IMG/VR virus record: IMGVR_UViG_3300030380_005539
Location: 63,060 to 127,027 of that record
Direction: 5' to 3' (one strand)
DNA: 63,968 nucleotides
Origin: a virus
Numbering within the stretch: the stretch's first letter is position 1; the number at the start of each line of letters is the position of its first letter. Positions 61,097-63,968 of the stretch are shown here, in pieces. Both the position numbers and the translations under genes were made by a program. The notes under the pieces were generated by a model. It was not told the DNA's origin, ran no database searches, and saw nothing but the letters and a program-made list of their open reading frames with translations.

Positions 61097-63968
61097 ATGG
61101 GAGAAGAAGAAAAAGATGTTGAGGTTAAACAAGTTGGTGCGGGTTTAATGTTAGTAGATCCTAACCCTTCAGGTAGAAATGTTTTACCTGCAGAAGACAT
61201 GTTTATTTATATTAGTTTGACTGCGGAAGAACGTAATAGGGGGGTGGCAACTATTGGTGAAAATGAAAATGAGTTTGAAGAGAGTAGATTTGGTATTATT
61301 GAATTTGTATCAACAGAAGTAAAATACAATCAAGCTGGTGAACCACAAAAAAATATAATGGGAGATGTCAAATCTTATGCAACTACAAGTTATACTAATA
61401 TTGGGGGTATTCAAAACAGTTTAGGTAGTGGATTACTAGAAGGTTTCGGTATAACATCTATTAACATAAAATACAATACTAGTTTAATACCACAAGTAGA
61501 CATTGATTTTACAGATGTAAGGGGTAGTGGGCTATTTGATGTTATAGAACAAGATAATAGAAAATCACCATATAGTATATTTTTTAAAATGCCTTATCCT
61601 ATTTTTAATTTGACTGTAAAGGGATATTTTGGTAAACCTGTATCATATTGTTTAAATTTGGTTAACTGGACATCAAAATTCGATGCTGGAACTGGTAATT
61701 TTAATATTTCCGCAAATTTTTTAGGGTTTCAACAAGCATTTCTTGCAGATATTACAATAGGAGATATAATTGGTACACTTAATACAGAAATAGGATTAAA
61801 AAATTTAACTGAGTTACCACTCACAGTTGGGACAATTAAAAATGGAACAAGTGATGGAACTCAAACAATAGATACACCTTCATTAGATGATTTTGTGAAA
61901 CAATTAAGTAAATTACAGATAGACTTAGAAGAATTAAAAATAGAAAATACTAAATATAAAGAACTACAAATATTAAATACACAGGAGAAAAAAGTAGAAG
62001 AAATATTAAGCTTTATTGGTAGTCCAATACCAAAAGCAAACATCGATACTTATAAGGACAAAACTAGTGCACCACCTTACTTATCACAATTAAATTCACC
62101 AAATACAACAAATACAAGTGGAATTAAATCAGTAAATTTAACTTTAGGTGAAAATTATTTATCTATAAGAGATTTATTATTTGTTAAGTCTACAATGATT
62201 CCATCATTAAACTTATATATGAATGATTTAAATAATCTTATTACAGACTATGTTAATTTTTATGGTGAAAATAAAAGTAGTCTTAGTAATAATGATAATA
62301 TCGCTAAAGGAGTATTAGGTGGATCAGCAACGAAAAATACAGAGTACTGGAGATTTTCCGAAAATACAGATGGTGAAAACGTAAATTACGATGAGTTTAC
62401 ATTAAATTTTGGATCCGGTGCTGGTCAAAGTGGTTTCTTTTCTCCTTCAGAATTAAATAATATTAATAATCAAATTGATTTTTTTATAGATTTTGAAATT
62501 TCTAAAAAAGGACAATTAACTTTACTTGAATTTATTGATGAAATAAGGCGTGAAGATAGTATATTAACTAAAAATAATCCAAGCGAATATGATGAAGCTA
62601 ATAATAACTTTGATGTATCTCAAATTGTTATAAACGACTATTCTAAAGACACTAATAATAATGAGCCTGGTAACTTAAATAGTGGTTTTGGTAACGCTAC
62701 ACCTGGAATAATATTAGACTTTAGGGCAATCAGAATGATGGTGAATGATATGTTAATTAATATTCGTAAATCAAAAAAGAAAAAAGAGGAAAAATTAGTA
62801 GAAGAATTAAATAATTCTTTATCGGAAAGATTAGGGTATAAACCTACAATAGGTACAGTATTTCAGATACTATGTAATAATGCACAAGCTTTTTTAATGA
62901 CAATATTTGATATTGGTTATTCTGCAGAAAGGAAGAACAAAAAAAGACAAAAAGCATTAGAGTCTGCTGGTGTCACCAGTGATTTACAATTAAAAGAAGA
63001 ATTTGATTTTAAAAGTCAAACAATATATGCGTTTCCTTCTTTGTTTGTTAAACAAGATGGAGGTTTTGTAGAAAAATTTATAGGATCAAAAGAAATATTT
63101 AAACCTGAAGATACGGATGCTAGAACTGCTTTTCCTGAAATTAAATTTATTGAAAATTTAATTGAAGCTTTATTAAAAGAAGAAAAAAGTTTATTAGGTA
63201 TTACTAAACAAGTTAATAAAGCTAAGGGTAGTAGTAGTGGTAATGATACAGATAACTGGATACCAATAAATCCAATAGACTGTGAAAAAAATCCGTTTTA
63301 TTTGTTAAATGTTGCACAAACAAAAACCGCAGAAGGAAAAGATGTTTTATATGAAAAATTTATAAAAGCTTTAGTAGATAGATTTGTAATATTAAAATAT
63401 TATTCAACCGCAACAGGAGATTTTGGTACTATGAGTAAATATGCTACTTGGGATGGAATTTGGGCTAAAATATCCTTTATTGATAAAGAAAGTAAAGATA
63501 CTATTTACCAAATTTTAAATCAATTTTTAAAAGACAATCCATTAAATTTAACAGATAATACTAATAAAATAACTAAAATTGTTAACGAAAGAATAAAAGA
63601 ATTAAATAGTGTCGAATACCAACAAAGTAATGATGAGGACACCATTTATAAGATAGATAATCCAAAAATGAGTAAACTTATTTTAGGTAATAGTATCAAA
63701 GGTAAAAAAATAATTAGAAATAAGGTAAATTTAACGGAAGAACAAAATATTGAAAATGTTAAAGAAGTTTTTGATAAGTCAGTAATTGATAGTAGTGTTG
63801 TTAAATATACGCAATGGATTAATTATATTGCTAATCGTAATTTATCTTATACATGTTGGTTAGAAAAACAAAGTAAATTATTATTAAAAAAAGCAGGTAA
63901 AGAAGGTAGTCTAACTTTTTCACTAAAAAGTGATATTACATTAATTGATGGGGGAATCAATCCTGCAG
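61097..63968 (+). CDS. Large baseplate protein, 3' end beyond the window
   Basis: The ATG at 61097 opens a frame that I checked at intervals and that stays open to the last base (957 codons), so the C-terminus is missing. It has 'GEEEKDVEVKQVGAGLML' at the start, then a beta-rich section with GFGITSINIKYNTSLIPQVD, IDFTDVRGSGLFDVIEQ and FFKMPYPIFNLTVKGYFG, which reads like the phage baseplate-hub type that also contains FNISANFLGFQQAFLADI. A coiled coil (LSKLQIDLEELKIENTKYKE) and Lys-rich helices follow. It is probably a baseplate wedge or hub component; no lysozyme motif is seen in the visible part. Confidence 0.7.
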   Translation, partial: MGEEEKDVEVKQVGAGLMLVDPNPSGRNVLPAEDMFIYISLTAEERNRGVATIGENENEFEESRFGIIEFVSTEVKYNQAGEPQKNIMGDVKSYATTSYTNIGGIQNSLGSGLLEGFGITSINIKYNTSLIPQVDIDFTDVRGSGLFDVIEQDNRKSPYSIFFKMPYPIFNLTVKGYFGKPVSYCLNLVNWTSKFDAGTGNFNISANFLGFQQAFLADITIGDIIGTLNTEIGLKNLTELPLTVGTIKNGTSDGTQTIDTPSLDDFVKQLSKLQIDLEELKIENTKYKELQILNTQEKKVEEILSFIGSPIPKANIDTYKDKTSAPPYLSQLNSPNTTNTSGIKSVNLTLGENYLSIRDLLFVKSTMIPSLNLYMNDLNNLITDYVNFYGENKSSLSNNDNIAKGVLGGSATKNTEYWRFSENTDGENVNYDEFTLNFGSGAGQSGFFSPSELNNINNQIDFFIDFEISKKGQLTLLEFIDEIRREDSILTKNNPSEYDEANNNFDVSQIVINDYSKDTNNNEPGNLNSGFGNATPGIILDFRAIRMMVNDMLINIRKSKKKKEEKLVEELNNSLSERLGYKPTIGTVFQILCNNAQAFLMTIFDIGYSAERKNKKRQKALESAGVTSDLQLKEEFDFKSQTIYAFPSLFVKQDGGFVEKFIGSKEIFKPEDTDARTAFPEIKFIENLIEALLKEEKSLLGITKQVNKAKGSSSGNDTDNWIPINPIDCEKNPFYLLNVAQTKTAEGKDVLYEKFIKALVDRFVILKYYSTATGDFGTMSKYATWDGIWAKISFIDKESKDTIYQILNQFLKDNPLNLTDNTNKITKIVNERIKELNSVEYQQSNDEDTIYKIDNPKMSKLILGNSIKGKKIIRNKVNLTEEQNIENVKEVFDKSVIDSSVVKYTQWINYIANRNLSYTCWLEKQSKLLLKKAGKEGSLTFSLKSDITLIDGGINPA

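Overview
This window is a large piece of an AT-rich (roughly 70% A+T by eye) genome of a contractile-tailed, T4-like phage. The host is most likely a member of the Bacteroidota, probably a flavobacterium. The T4-like assignment rests on recognisable homologues of neck gp13, probable gp14, tail-sheath stabiliser gp15, sheath gp18, tube gp19, a gp26/gp51-type chaperone pair before a tape measure, and a gp53-like wedge protein. A family-B DNA polymerase is also present. The host call rests on four promoters with the Bacteroidota layout TTG-(19/20)-TAnnTTTG and on the absence of Shine-Dalgarno sequences. The standard genetic code fits throughout. I saw no tRNA, rRNA, CRISPR array or insertion sequence.

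Layout. (1) 1-2102: a truncated minus-strand glycosyltransferase and two small plus-strand genes with near-identical host-type promoters. (2) 2129-4737: a five-gene minus-strand operon of mostly unknown proteins, one of them WYL-like. (3) 4799-31606: about 27 kb of fibre and adhesin genes, up to 2131 codons long. They share domains like a deck of cards: beta-roll GG-N repeats, collagen-like Gly-X-Y tracts, LamG, cupredoxin-like, vWA-like, PA14-like, pectate-lyase-like beta-helix, an S74 chaperone and a BppU-like protein. (4) 31657-38850: replication and modification genes wedged into the structural region. These are the polymerase, a SNF2 helicase and a 2OG-Fe(II) oxygenase/glutaredoxin fusion, together with the gp13-like neck gene, which carries an apparent frameshift. 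(5) 38889-46242: neck, sheath and tube genes, a tiny ribbon-helix-helix regulator with a candidate operator, and the first genes of an interspersed set. (6) 46327-63968: more interspersed genes, the chaperone pair, the tape measure and baseplate genes; the last runs off the window.

The most interesting signal is the interspersed set. At least nine proteins, otherwise unrelated to each other, begin with short basic/hydrophobic leaders that end in [I/L/V]-x-Glu, often followed by Gln or Gly. This is the pattern of T4-type capsid-targeting sequences cut by the prohead protease. Two unrelated proteins carry the same 24-residue leader (pattern EKxINxEIERxKSLFxEERLYGN). I infer a suite of packaged and possibly ejected internal proteins, including a HAD-phosphatase-like protein, a WYL-like protein and a 1030-residue protein with a peptidoglycan-binding-like domain and a hydrophobic segment. 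A second strong signal is the octamer ATATTTAT at the head of nearly every structural transcription unit, a candidate late promoter or leader element. A third is a pair of recoding or frameshift sites, one in the chaperone gene and one in the neck gene.
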